A stretch of 64,000 nt of DNA from assembly GCF_036010505.1 (NCBI RefSeq), contig NZ_CP108569.1, forward strand, positions 5,881,001 to 5,945,000, given 5' to 3'. The notes beneath the pieces are model-generated. The model made no database searches. It was given only the letters and a program-made list of their open reading frames with translations, and was not told the DNA's origin. This DNA comes from Streptomyces sp. NBC_01197 (GTDB taxonomy: Bacteria > Actinomycetota > Actinomycetes > Streptomycetales > Streptomycetaceae). The stretch's first letter is position 1. Each line of letters begins with the position of its first letter. A program made the position numbers and the translations under genes. Positions 50,184 to 59,445 of the stretch are shown here, piece after piece.

Positions 50184-51932
50184 TCAGCGGAGCGTCAGCC
50201 CCGGCTCGCTCGCGTCCGCCGAGGCGCCCGCGAGCTCAAGCACCCACACTTCGTTCTCGCCCTCGCGCAGCACCGGGCCCGGTACGAACAGCGAACTCTG
50301 CGGCCCCGCCGACCAGTAGCGGCCCAGACCGAAACCGTTCACCCAGACGAACCCCCGTACCCAGCCGGTCAGTTCCAGCGTCGCGTCCCCGGCCCCGGTC
50401 ACCTGGAACGTCCCCCGGTGCAGCCCCCGGGCCCCGGCATCCGGCCCACCCGGCGGCACCGCACGGAACGGCAGCTTCGCGACGGCCGACGCGTCGTCGA
50501 ACGCGTCGAGCCGCAGCCCCCGCGCACGGACCCCGTGCAGGTACTGGCGCTCGTGCAGCACCCCGCCCGTCAGGCCCTTCGGCTCACCGAGCCGGGGGCC
50601 GTAGTTGACCCGGCCCAGCGACTCCACCCACAGCTCCACCGAAGCGGGCCCGGCCACCGGGGTGCCCAGTTCCGTGCGGACCCCGTCGACGTACAGCTGC
50701 GCCACATCGCGCAGTCCGGGCGCGGTCAGCGGATACGGCTTGCGCGGGCCCGGCACCGTCAGGCGGTAGCGGACCAGGCCCCGGTCGACATCCAGCTCCT
50801 CGAACGACGGCGTAGCCCCCGTGACCTGCTCGGGACCACCCAGCGCGTCCGTCACCCCGCCGAGCGGCACCCACTCCGGGAGCGCGGCCCGTACCGGCGC
50901 CGCCAGCGCGGCGGGGGCCGACGGAAGTTCCGGCAGCGGACCGTCGGCGTACTCCGCCAGCACCTCGCGGAACAGCCAGAACTTCCGGGTCGGCCGCCCG
51001 TACTCGTCGATGGGCGCGCCGTAGTCGTACGAGGTCACGGTCGGCTGCAGCTCGCCGTCGTGCAGCTCACCCGCGCGGTTGGCGCCCGCCCAGCCGGCGA
51101 AGTTCGTCCCGCCGTGCGCCATGTACAGGTTCACCGAAGCCCCGCACTCCAGGATCTCCCGCAGCGCCAGCGCGGCGTCCGCCGGATCCCGTACGACGGG
51201 CTCGGCGCCCCAGTGGTCGAACCAGCCGCACCAGAACTCCATACACATCAGCGGCCCCTTCGGGCGGTGCCGGCGCAGCACGTCGAAGCCCTCGCGCGCG
51301 TCCGCGCCGAAGTTGGCCGTGGCCAGCACCCCGGGGACCGAACCGCCGGTCAGCATGTGGTCCTCGGGCCCGTCCGAGGTGAACAGCGGCACGCTCACCC
51401 CGAGCGTGCGGAGCAGCCCCGCCATATGGCGCAGATAGGCCTGGTCGGATCCGTAACTGCCGTACTCGTTCTCGACCTGCACCATGATCACCGGGCCGCC
51501 CCGGTCGATCTGCCGGGGGACGACCTCACGCAGCAGCCGGTGGAACCAGCGGTCCACCTGGCGCAGATACTCAGCGTCACGGGTGCGCACCCGCGACCCC
51601 AGTGCTCCGGTCAGCCAGTGCGGCAGCCCGCCGTTCTCCCACTCGGCGCAGATGTACGGTCCCGGGCGGACGACCGCCCACAGGCCGGCCTCGTGCGCGG
51701 CGTCCAGGAACCGGCCGAGCGCCCGCACGTCATGGAAGCGGCCCTGCTGGGGCTCGTGCAGATTCCACGGGACGTATGTCTCCACGGAGTTGAGCCCCAT
51801 GGCCCGGAGCATGGCCAGCCGGTGGCCCCACTGTTCCTCGTGCACCCGGAAGTAGTGCAGTGCCCCCGACAGCAGCCGGACCGGCCGCCCGTCGATCAGG
51901 AAATCCTCGTCACCCACAGTGAAATCAGCCAC
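50184..51932 (-). CDS. Beta-galactosidase (GH35)
   Basis: About 582 residues from GTG 51932; in-frame TTG 51974 and ATG 51968 upstream were not chosen because they would cover the putative operator. The GH35 pattern is clear: LLSGALHYFRVHEEQWGHRLAMLRAMG, then YVPWNLHEP, VVRPGPYICAEWENGGLPHWL, acid/base Glu in MVQVENEYGSYG, and nucleophile Glu in MCMEFWCGWF. C-terminal jelly-roll domains end with GFVWVNGFGLGRYW. No signal peptide, so it is cytoplasmic and should act on imported galactosides. It diverges from an AraC regulator and faces the GH101 gene. Confidence 0.92.
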   Translation of the reverse strand: MADFTVGDEDFLIDGRPVRLLSGALHYFRVHEEQWGHRLAMLRAMGLNSVETYVPWNLHEPQQGRFHDVRALGRFLDAAHEAGLWAVVRPGPYICAEWENGGLPHWLTGALGSRVRTRDAEYLRQVDRWFHRLLREVVPRQIDRGGPVIMVQVENEYGSYGSDQAYLRHMAGLLRTLGVSVPLFTSDGPEDHMLTGGSVPGVLATANFGADAREGFDVLRRHRPKGPLMCMEFWCGWFDHWGAEPVVRDPADAALALREILECGASVNLYMAHGGTNFAGWAGANRAGELHDGELQPTVTSYDYGAPIDEYGRPTRKFWLFREVLAEYADGPLPELPSAPAALAAPVRAALPEWVPLGGVTDALGGPEQVTGATPSFEELDVDRGLVRYRLTVPGPRKPYPLTAPGLRDVAQLYVDGVRTELGTPVAGPASVELWVESLGRVNYGPRLGEPKGLTGGVLHERQYLHGVRARGLRLDAFDDASAVAKLPFRAVPPGGPDAGARGLHRGTFQVTGAGDATLELTGWVRGFVWVNGFGLGRYWSAGPQSSLFVPGPVLREGENEVWVLELAGASADASEPGLTLR

Positions 51933-51966
51933 GTCGACACTCTCACCCCTGGCGGCGGCCCGGTCC

Positions 51967-51976
51967 ATGGACAAAG
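51967..51976. promoter_or_regulatory. ATGGACAAAG element between GH35 and AraC genes
   Basis: Exact copy of the ten-base core found (inverted) at 46883-46892 upstream of the GH101 gene. It lies in the 88-base divergent gap if the proposed starts of both genes are right. Candidate operator for the adjacent AraC protein. Confidence 0.35.
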
Positions 51977-52020
51977 ATCAACGCTGGTTGGACGCAAGAG
52001 ACCGCGGCGAACAACCCGTG

Positions 52021-52938
52021 ATGGACCGCTACGCACCGTACAGGGAGGCCGGAAAAGGGATGTACCACACCTGGATGCGCTACTTCACTCCGAGCCCCGC
52101 CCACCACAAGCTCGGCCTGGTCTGCCTCGGAGTGGGCCTCCAGCACGGCACCCTGCCCCCGGTCGGGCCGCGGACGCTCGACCACCATGTCGCCGTCATC
52201 GTCGGCGCGGGCAGCGGCTGGTACCGCGGCGCCGACGGACGCCGTACAACCGTCACCGCGCCCGCGCTCATCTGGATAACCCCCGGCGCCACCCACCACT
52301 ACGGAGCAGATCCGGCCACCGGCTGGGACGAGTCCTTCGTCGACTTCACCGGGCCCGCCACCGCCACCTACACCGAACTCGGCTACATCGAACCCGACCG
52401 GCCCGTCGTCACGCTCACCGACGTCGCGGGTGCACGCGCCGCCGTGGGGCGCATCGTCCGCGCCGCGCGCCGCGGGAACCCGCTGCTCGAAGTGGAGAGC
52501 GGAGCCGCGGTCCATGAACTGCTCGTCGCGCTGCGCCGCGCCCGCGCCGACACCGACGCGGAAGGCGCCCCCGTTCTCCAGGCGCTCGCCCGCGACGCCT
52601 TCCAGCCGCTGACCGTCGCCGAACACGCGGCCCGGCACGGCATGACCCCGGCCGAACTGCGCAACGCGGTACGGCAGGGGGCGGGCTGCAGTCCCAAGGA
52701 CTACCTCCTGGGCATCCGCCTCGGCCGCGCCAAGGAACTGCTCGCCGCCACCGATCTGCCGGTCGCCGCCGTCGCCCGCCGCGTGGGGTACGACGACCCC
52801 GCCTACTTCTCCCGGCTCTTCACCCGCCGGGTGGGAAAGGCCCCCGTCGTCTTCCGCCAGCAGCAGGGGCACACCGTGCCCGGCGGCTGGAGTGACCAGA
52901 TACCGGACCCCGACGACCCGCCGACGATCACGACGTAA
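52021..52938 (+). CDS. AraC-family transcriptional regulator
   Basis: 305 residues if ATG 52021 is used; ATG 51967 would add 18 residues but covers the putative operator, and neither has a clear ribosome site. The N-terminal half is a cupin-like ligand-binding domain (GAGSGWYRGADGRR, WITPGATHHYGAD). The C-terminal has two helix-turn-helix units, the second reading LLAATDLPVAAVARRVGYDDPAYFSRLFTRR when taken over its full length in two parts. Divergent from GH35, it is the likely activator of the beta-galactosidase and perhaps of GH101. Confidence 0.87.
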   Translation: MDRYAPYREAGKGMYHTWMRYFTPSPAHHKLGLVCLGVGLQHGTLPPVGPRTLDHHVAVIVGAGSGWYRGADGRRTTVTAPALIWITPGATHHYGADPATGWDESFVDFTGPATATYTELGYIEPDRPVVTLTDVAGARAAVGRIVRAARRGNPLLEVESGAAVHELLVALRRARADTDAEGAPVLQALARDAFQPLTVAEHAARHGMTPAELRNAVRQGAGCSPKDYLLGIRLGRAKELLAATDLPVAAVARRVGYDDPAYFSRLFTRRVGKAPVVFRQQQGHTVPGGWSDQIPDPDDPPTITT

Positions 52939-52949
52939 GCTCGACGACC

Positions 52950-53264
52950 ATGACCGAGACAGCCCCGTCCGTACAGGCCGAACTGGACCGCCTGCGCGGA
53001 TCCATCGACAACATCGACGCCGCCGTCGTCCACATGCTCGCCGAGCGCTTCAAAGCCACCCAGCAGGTCGGCCTCCTCAAGGCGCGGAACCAGCTCCCGC
53101 CCGCCGACCCGGCCCGCGAGGCCCGCCAGATCGCCCGGCTGCGCAGCCTCGCCGAGAGCGCGAAACTCGACCCAGCCTTCGCCGAGAAGCTGCTCAACTT
53201 CATCGTCGCCGAAGTGATCAGACACCACGAGCGCATCGCGGACGGCTCCGCCCCCGAGAGCTGA
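52950..53264 (+). CDS. Chorismate mutase (AroQ type)
   Basis: 104 residues. The three-helix AroQ fold begins LDRLRGSIDNIDAAVVHMLAERFKAT, with the first active-site Arg, followed by VGLLKARNQLPPADPAREARQIARL, where Lys is the second conserved basic residue, and FAEKLLNFIVAEVIRHHERI. It converts chorismate to prephenate for Phe and Tyr. It competes with TrpE for the same substrate. No signal peptide, so it is cytoplasmic. It starts 12 bases after the AraC gene; that closeness may be accidental. Confidence 0.9.
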   Translation: MTETAPSVQAELDRLRGSIDNIDAAVVHMLAERFKATQQVGLLKARNQLPPADPAREARQIARLRSLAESAKLDPAFAEKLLNFIVAEVIRHHERIADGSAPES

Positions 53265-53295
53265 CCGCCGCCGGCCGCGACCGGGGGCCCACCGG

Positions 53296-53664
53296 ATGAC
53301 CGACCTGACGACGACCCACACGATCGGCATCGGCCCCACCACGGTCGTCAAGCGTTTCCGCTCCTGGGACCGCGAGTGGCAGACGCTCACGCTCCTCGCC
53401 CGGTACGCGCCTGGGCTCGCCCCCGTACCACTGGAGCGGACGGCGGCCCCGCCCACATCGCCACTGGAGCAACCGGCGGCCATGGTCACCGAGATGTTCA
53501 CCTTGCCGGACGTGGAGTACCTGGAAATCGCGCACGACCTGTCCAACGCCTCCAGCGCCGCCATACCACGCCGGTTGGGCTTCACCGAGGCCTGCGTGAA
53601 CAGGGAAAACCGCCCGTAGCTCCCTCAGGCAGCGGCATCGACGTGGTCTGGCGGCTGAACCGTC
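53296..53664 (+). pseudogene. Chimeric remnant: phosphotransferase start joined to GNAT acetyltransferase end
   Basis: An open frame 53296-53619 begins like a small-molecule (APH-type) phosphotransferase (TVVKRFRSWDREWQTLTLLARYAPGLAP), but about residue 60 it changes to the end of a GNAT acetyltransferase (VEYLEIAHDLSNASSAAIPRRLGF). The expected GNAT ending, GSGIDVVWRL, continues in a different frame to about 53664. Neither half is complete and the second is frameshifted, so I read it as a deletion fusion of two genes. The 269 bases after it (53665-53933) hold no gene that I can support. Confidence 0.7.
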
Positions 53665-53933
53665 CTACGCCACCCTTCAACGGCACTGCCCGCCCCTGAA
53701 CATCCGAACCCACCGAGCGCAGCTCCCTGTCCCTGCGGCACCAAACGAGACGTCCTCCATGTACTCGCTGGTCAGACGCCGGTTCTGGTTCACCACAGCA
53801 ATTGGTGTGTGAACTGGGCTTCTGACAGCGTGAAAACGTGGGGTCACGACCGCTCTCCCCCCTCCCCTCCCGATCGGCCACCGGTCCCCATTACCCCGTG
53901 CGCAGGGCCGGTGGCGTACGGCACCATGGCCCC

Positions 53934-56435
53934 ATGTCCGTACTGACGCGCGATGAAGCGCAGCTCCGAGCCCAGCTCCTCGATGTCCAGCGGTACACGA
54001 TCGACCTCGATCTGACGCAGGGCGACGACACCTTCGACTCCCGTACCGTCATCCGATTCACCGCGCGTGCGGCCGGAGACACCTTCGTCGAAGTCAAGCC
54101 CGCCGAGCTGCGCTCCGTGACCCTCGACGGACACCCCGTCGACCCCGGCACGCTCTCCGGGAACCGGCTCCCGCTCACCGGGATCACGCCCGGCGAGCAC
54201 GAACTGCTGATCGACGCCGCGATGCGCTACTCGCACACCGGCGAGGGCATGCACCGGTTCACCGACCCCACCGACGGCGAGACATACGTCTACACCCAGC
54301 TGTTCATGGAGGACGTCCAGCGGGTGTTCGCCGCGTTCGACCAGCCCGACCTCAAAGCCGTCTTCCAGCTCGGCGTCACCGCACCCGAAGGCTGGACCGT
54401 CCTCGCCAACGCCGTCACCCGGCGCACCGGCGGCGGCCGCTGGCAGGCCGCACCCACCCCGCTGATCTCCACCTACCTCGTGGCCGTCGCCGCGGGTCCC
54501 TGGCACTCCGTGACCACCGAGCACGCCGGGCTCCCCTTCGGCCTGCACTGCCGCCGCTCGCTCGCACCCCACCTCGACGCCGACGCCGACGAGATCTTCG
54601 AGATCACCCGTGCCTGCTACGACCGGTACCACGAGAAGTTCGACGAGCCGTACCCCTTCGACTCGTACGACCAGGCATTCGTCCCGGAGTTCAACGCCGG
54701 CGCCATGGAGAACCCAGGCCTGGTCACCTTCCGCGACGAGTTCATCTACCGCTCCGCCGTCACCGACACCGAGCGGCAGACCCGCGGCATGGTCATCGCC
54801 CACGAAATGGCCCACATGTGGTTCGGCGACCTCGTCACGCTCCAGTGGTGGGACGACATCTGGCTGAACGAGTCCTTCGCCGAGTACATGGGCTACCAGA
54901 CCCTCGCCGAAGCCACCCGCTTCACCGGCACCTGGGTCGACTTCGCCATCGCCCGCAAGAGCTGGGGGTACGACGCGGACCAGCGCCCCTCCACCCACCC
55001 GGTCGCCCCTGACCCGGCCCTCGTCCCCGACACCGCGTCCGCGATGCTCAACTTCGACGGGATCTCGTACGCCAAGGGCGCGTCCGCGCTGCGCCAACTC
55101 GTCGCCTGGCTCGGCGAGAAGGACTTCCTCGCCGGGATCAACGCCCACTTCGCCCGGCACCGCTTCGGTAACGCCACCCTCGCCGACTTCATCGACAACC
55201 TGGCGTCCGCCACCGACCGCGACGTCCACGGCTGGGCCGCGCAGTGGCTGGGCACCACCGGAGTCGACACCCTCACCCCCACCGTCACCGAGACCGACAA
55301 CAACTGGTCGTTCAGCATCGCCCGCACCGGCAGCCGCCCCCACCGCATCACCGTCGGCGCCTACGACCACGACCCGGTCGACCCCGCCCACCTCGTCCTG
55401 CGCGAACGCTTCGAACCCGACGTCCCCGCCGAGGACAGCACCGGCATCGCGACGCCTCTCCAGGGCCGCCGCCCCGACCTGCTCCTCCTCAACGACGGCG
55501 ACCTCACCTACGCCAAGGTCCGCCTCGACCCCGCCTCCTGGCAGACCGCCGTACGCGCACTCTCCGGCCTCCCCGACCCGCTGACCCGCGCCGTCGTCTG
55601 GAACGCCGCACGCGACATGGTCCGCGACGGCGAACTGCCGCCCGCCGCCTACCTGGACGCCGCGCTCGCCCACCTCCCGCACGAGTCGGACCTCGCCGTC
55701 GTCGAGGGTGTCCTCGCCTTCGCCGCCACCCAGATCGCCGACCGCTACCTGTCGGCCGCCGACCGGCCCGGCGCACTCGCCACCCTCAGCACGATCTGCC
55801 GCGCGCTCATCCGCCGCACCGAGGACGGGAACCACGCCGGGCTCCGCCTCATCGCCGTCCGCCACTTCATCGACGCGGCCGGCCAGCCCGACGGCATCCA
55901 GGCATGGCTCGACGACGGCGGAGTCCCCGGCGGCCCCGAACTCGACCCGGAGCTGCGCTGGCGCATCCTCCAGCGCCTCGCCGCCCTCGGCGCCGTCGAC
56001 GAGAGCGCCATCGACGCCGAACTCGACCGGGACATCAGCGCCACCGGACAGGAGGGCGCCGCCCGCTGCCGGGCCGCGCTGCCCGCACCGGAGGCCAAGG
56101 CCGCGGCCTGGCAGCGGATGTTCGGCTCCGACGACCTCTCCAACTACCTGTTCATCGCTACCGCACGCGGCTTCTGGCAGCCCGGACAGGCCGCACTCGT
56201 CGCGGAGTACGCCGAGCGCTACTACGCGGACGCCGTCGCACTCGCCGGCCGGCGCGGCCCTGCCATCGCCGACGCGGCCGGACGGTACGCCTTCCCCGCG
56301 TACGAGATCACCACCGAGGCACTCGCCCGCGGCGAAGCCTGTCTGCGCGACACCGACATGATCCCCGCCCTGCGCCGCAAACTCACCGACCAGCTCGACG
56401 ACCTGCGGCGCGCCCTGGAGGTCCGCGGGGCATGA
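53934..56435 (+). CDS. pepN: Aminopeptidase N (M1 family)
   Basis: 833 residues from ATG 53934. PepN removes N-terminal residues from peptides. The exopeptidase motif GAMEN is in FNAGAMENPGLVTF, the zinc site is His290, Glu291, His294 (IAHEMAHMWFGD) plus Glu313 in WLNESFAEYMGYQ, and a later Tyr in the usual position follows. The N-terminal beta domain and C-terminal helical (ERAP1_C-like) domain are both present, so the length is normal. No signal peptide, so it is cytoplasmic. The pseudogene region precedes it. Confidence 0.95.
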   Translation: MSVLTRDEAQLRAQLLDVQRYTIDLDLTQGDDTFDSRTVIRFTARAAGDTFVEVKPAELRSVTLDGHPVDPGTLSGNRLPLTGITPGEHELLIDAAMRYSHTGEGMHRFTDPTDGETYVYTQLFMEDVQRVFAAFDQPDLKAVFQLGVTAPEGWTVLANAVTRRTGGGRWQAAPTPLISTYLVAVAAGPWHSVTTEHAGLPFGLHCRRSLAPHLDADADEIFEITRACYDRYHEKFDEPYPFDSYDQAFVPEFNAGAMENPGLVTFRDEFIYRSAVTDTERQTRGMVIAHEMAHMWFGDLVTLQWWDDIWLNESFAEYMGYQTLAEATRFTGTWVDFAIARKSWGYDADQRPSTHPVAPDPALVPDTASAMLNFDGISYAKGASALRQLVAWLGEKDFLAGINAHFARHRFGNATLADFIDNLASATDRDVHGWAAQWLGTTGVDTLTPTVTETDNNWSFSIARTGSRPHRITVGAYDHDPVDPAHLVLRERFEPDVPAEDSTGIATPLQGRRPDLLLLNDGDLTYAKVRLDPASWQTAVRALSGLPDPLTRAVVWNAARDMVRDGELPPAAYLDAALAHLPHESDLAVVEGVLAFAATQIADRYLSAADRPGALATLSTICRALIRRTEDGNHAGLRLIAVRHFIDAAGQPDGIQAWLDDGGVPGGPELDPELRWRILQRLAALGAVDESAIDAELDRDISATGQEGAARCRAALPAPEAKAAAWQRMFGSDDLSNYLFIATARGFWQPGQAALVAEYAERYYADAVALAGRRGPAIADAAGRYAFPAYEITTEALARGEACLRDTDMIPALRRKLTDQLDDLRRALEVRGA

Positions 56436-56602
56436 CCGCAGGTGCGGGGGCGTCAGCCCCTTGTACACCACAGGAGGCTCCAACTTCCCTCCGCACCAGG
56501 GCAATACCACTTTCGGGTTGAGCTCGTTGTGCTCTTCGGGCGCGCCGCCTGTCCCCCGTACAGGCTGGGGTGACAGCCCCCAGCGCACCGAAGGACACCC
56601 GT

Positions 56603-57967
56603 ATGAGTACGCCGCCACTCGCCGGAGGGGCCGCCGGGCCGAACGCCCTGCGGCCCCTCGTCGGTACCGTCCTCGACGCGCTGCACGACGGGGCCGCCGA
56701 CCGGATCGGCCCGCTGCCGCCCGGCGGTCCGCAAGCCGTCGCCGCACGTGTACGGGCCACCGCCCACCCCGTACTGCCCGACACCGGAACCGGCGCGGAA
56801 GAAGCCCTGCGCACCCTGGTCCACGCCATCACCGAAGGCGCGGCCGACCCCGCCGACCCCCGCTGCGCGGCCCATCTGCACTGCCCGCCGCTCGCCGTCG
56901 CCGCAGCCGCCGACCTCGCCGCCTCCGCCCTCAACCCCTCGATGGACTCCTGGGACCAGGCACCCGCGGCCTCCGAACTCGAATCCCTCGTCACCCGTGC
57001 CATCGCCGCCGAGATCTACCCGGCGGGCGACGCGCTCGTCACCACCGGCGGCAGCGAGTCCAACCAGCTCGCACTGCTCCTCGCCCGCGAACGCCACGGC
57101 GCCGTCCGGATCGTCTGCGGCGCCAACGCCCACCACTCCCTGAACCGCGCCGCCTGGCTGCTCGGCCTCCCCGAACCCCTCACCGTCCCGTCGCCCTCCG
57201 GAACCATCGACCTCGCCGCGCTCGACGAAGCACTCACCGCGACACACGGCCCGGTCCTGGTCACGGCCACCGCGGGCACCACCGACGCCGGACTCATCGA
57301 CCCGCTCCCCGAGATCGCCGACCTCTGCGACCGGCACGGCGCCGAACTCCACATCGACGCCGCATACGGCGGCCCGCTCCTTTTCAGCGCCCTGCACCGG
57401 CTCCTGCTCGCCGGACTCGAACGCGCCCACTCGGTAACCCTCGACCTGCACAAACTCGGCTGGCAGCCGGTCGCGGCAGGACTCCTCGCCGTCCCGTGCC
57501 CCGCCACCCTGGACGCCCTCACCCACCAGGCCGACTACCTCAATGCCGACGACGACACCGAAGCCGGCCTCCCCGACCTCCTCGGCCGCTCGCTGCGGAC
57601 CACCCGGCGCCCCGACGTGTTCAAGATCGCGGTTACACTCCGCGCCCTCGGCAGGACCGGACTCGCCGCCCTCGTCGACCGCACCTGTGCCATCGCCGTG
57701 GAACTCGCCGACCTCATCGATGGCCACCCCGGCCTGGATCTCTACGACCGGCCCACCATCTCCACCGTGCTCTTCCGCCCCACCGGAGCGGACGACGCGA
57801 CCGTGGCTGCCATCCGCCGCACCCTCCTCACCGAGGGCCACGCCGTACTGGGCCGGGCCCGCGCGGACAACCGCCTCTGGCTGAAAGCCACCCTGCTCAA
57901 CCCCCACGCCACCACCGGTGACCTGGAAGCTCTCCTCAAACTCCTGGAAGGCAGTACGCCCCGATGA
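56603..57967 (+). CDS. PLP-dependent group II decarboxylase (DesA-like)
   Basis: 454 residues from ATG 56603, with AAGGA upstream. The fold-type I decarboxylase pattern is clear: CAAHLHCPPLAVAAAADLAASALNPSMDSWDQ, GGSESNQLALLLARE, ATAGTTDAGLIDPL, HIDAAYGGPLLF, and the PLP lysine Lys284 in LDLHKLGWQPV. It resembles DesA, which makes cadaverine from lysine for desferrioxamine, and diaminobutyrate decarboxylases. It overlaps the next gene, a flavin N-hydroxylase, by 4 bases, so the product diamine is probably N-hydroxylated. No iron-box palindrome was seen upstream. Confidence 0.87.
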   Translation: MSTPPLAGGAAGPNALRPLVGTVLDALHDGAADRIGPLPPGGPQAVAARVRATAHPVLPDTGTGAEEALRTLVHAITEGAADPADPRCAAHLHCPPLAVAAAADLAASALNPSMDSWDQAPAASELESLVTRAIAAEIYPAGDALVTTGGSESNQLALLLARERHGAVRIVCGANAHHSLNRAAWLLGLPEPLTVPSPSGTIDLAALDEALTATHGPVLVTATAGTTDAGLIDPLPEIADLCDRHGAELHIDAAYGGPLLFSALHRLLLAGLERAHSVTLDLHKLGWQPVAAGLLAVPCPATLDALTHQADYLNADDDTEAGLPDLLGRSLRTTRRPDVFKIAVTLRALGRTGLAALVDRTCAIAVELADLIDGHPGLDLYDRPTISTVLFRPTGADDATVAAIRRTLLTEGHAVLGRARADNRLWLKATLLNPHATTGDLEALLKLLEGSTPR

Positions 57968-59367
57968 CGGACCAGCAGTCTCCCCTGGACCGGCCCCACG
58001 ACCTGGTGGGGGTCGGCATCGGACCATTCAACCTCTCCCTCGCGGCACTCGCCCACCCCCTCACCGAACTCTCCACCGCCTTCTACGAACAGCGCCCTGC
58101 CTTCCACTGGCACCCCGGCCTGCTCATCGAGGACGCCACCCTCCAAGTCCCCTTCCTCGCCGACCTGGTGACCCTCGCGGAACCCGCCAGCCCCTGGTCG
58201 TTCCTCAGCTACCTCAAGGAACGCGAGCGGCTCTACCCCTTCTACTTCGCAGAGCACTTCCACATCAGGCGCACCGAGTACGACGCCTACTGCCGCTGGG
58301 TCAGCGAGAGCCTGCCCGGGCTCCACTTCGGCCACCAGGTCGACGCCATCCGCTGGAACGCCGAACACGCCCTCTTCGAGGTCGACTTCACCCAGCTCGA
58401 CGCCGACGGAGAGGCAGAGGCACTCGGCCGCACCCACACCCGCAACCTCGCACTCGGCGTCGGCACCGAGCCGTACATCCCGGAGGCCCTCCAGCCGCTC
58501 GCCGAAGCACCGTCCGTACCCGTCGTGCACTCGTCCGACTACCTCGCCAGCCGAGAACGGCTCCTTACCGCCGGACACATCACCGTCATCGGAGCGGGCC
58601 AGTCCGGTGCCGAGATCTTCCTCGACCTGCTCCGGGCCCGCCCCGCAGGCCACGAGAAGATCACCTGGCTCGCCAGGACCGAGGCCTTCGCCCCCATGGA
58701 GTACTCCAAACTCGGCCTGGAGCACTTCACCCCCGACTACACCCGCTACTTCCACCAGCTGCCCGAGGCCGCCCGCGACTCCCTCGCCCCTCAGCAGTGG
58801 CAGCTCCACAAGGGCATCGACGCCGAAACCATCGCGGCCATCCACAGCGAGCTCTACCGCCGCACCCAGCACGGCGGCTGGCCCGACGCCGTCCTCACCC
58901 CGGGCGTCACCGTCCGCACCGCCGGACGCGTCGCCGCCACCAAGGTCGAACTCCACCTCGAACACGCCCGGCAGGGCTCCCGCTCCCGCCTCACCACCGA
59001 CGCCGTGGTCCTCGCCACCGGCTACCGGGAGCGCCCGCTCGAGGGAATGCTCGCCGGCCTCGACCCCTACATGCGGCGCGACGCCTCCGAGCGCCCCCAC
59101 ATCGACGATCAGTACCGGCTGCTCCTCGACCCCGCAGTCACCGGCTCCGTGTACGTACAGAACGCCGAACGCCACACCCACGGCGTCGGCGCCCCCGACC
59201 TCGGCCTCGCCGCCTGGCGCAGCGCGACGATCCTCAACTGCCTCACCGGCAAGGACCCTTACCCGCTGCCCAGGCGCACCGCGTTCACCAGCTTCGGCCT
59301 CGACCGCGAGCACGGCCTGCCCCCGCAGGGCCGTAGCGCCCTCATCCCGCTGGCCGAACGCAGCTGA
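57964..59367 (+). CDS. Flavin-dependent lysine/ornithine/diamine N-monooxygenase (DesB/IucD-like)
   Basis: 467 residues. The FAD site GVGIGPFNLSLAALAHPL, the NADPH site ITVIGAGQSGAEIF, and the FATGY-type sequence VVLATGYRERPLE identify a SidA/IucD/PvdA class B N-hydroxylase; AFHWHPGLLIEDATLQVPFLAD is the substrate-side hallmark. Coupled to the decarboxylase gene (ATGA), it should hydroxylate the primary amine of the diamine made there. No acyltransferase or NIS synthetase gene (DesC, DesD) follows, so the final product is unclear. Confidence 0.9.
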   Translation: MTDQQSPLDRPHDLVGVGIGPFNLSLAALAHPLTELSTAFYEQRPAFHWHPGLLIEDATLQVPFLADLVTLAEPASPWSFLSYLKERERLYPFYFAEHFHIRRTEYDAYCRWVSESLPGLHFGHQVDAIRWNAEHALFEVDFTQLDADGEAEALGRTHTRNLALGVGTEPYIPEALQPLAEAPSVPVVHSSDYLASRERLLTAGHITVIGAGQSGAEIFLDLLRARPAGHEKITWLARTEAFAPMEYSKLGLEHFTPDYTRYFHQLPEAARDSLAPQQWQLHKGIDAETIAAIHSELYRRTQHGGWPDAVLTPGVTVRTAGRVAATKVELHLEHARQGSRSRLTTDAVVLATGYRERPLEGMLAGLDPYMRRDASERPHIDDQYRLLLDPAVTGSVYVQNAERHTHGVGAPDLGLAAWRSATILNCLTGKDPYPLPRRTAFTSFGLDREHGLPPQGRSALIPLAERS

Positions 59368-59389
59368 CGGCAAGGGCGCCGGCCGGACC

Positions 59390-59416
59390 GGCACACCCGG
59401 TCAGGCCGGGTGTGCC
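59390..59416. terminator. Bidirectional hairpin between convergent genes
   Basis: Perfect 11-base arms GGCACACCCGG (59390-59400) and CCGGGTGTGCC (59406-59416) around TCAGG, between the N-hydroxylase stop and the end of the 5'-nucleotidase gene. Confidence 0.75.
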
Positions 59417-59445
59417 CGCTTCCCGCGCCAGTGCCGCGGCAGGCC

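Noticed and set aside
51967..52020. Longer AraC N-terminus starting at ATG 51967
   Set aside because: Possible, but it would make the shared ATGGACAAAG element coding; conservation is needed to decide.
53665..53933. Possible mobile-element remnant in the gap before pepN
   Set aside because: Only an imperfect inverted repeat around GTTCAC/GTGAAC was seen; no transposase or integrase fragment and no target duplication.
56436..56602. Iron-box (DmdR-type) operator before the DesA-like gene
   Set aside because: I looked for the TTAGGTTAGG-type palindrome and found none.
53844..56747. 967-codon open frame antisense to pepN
   Set aside because: Shadow frame caused by GC bias; it covers a clear M1 aminopeptidase on the other strand.
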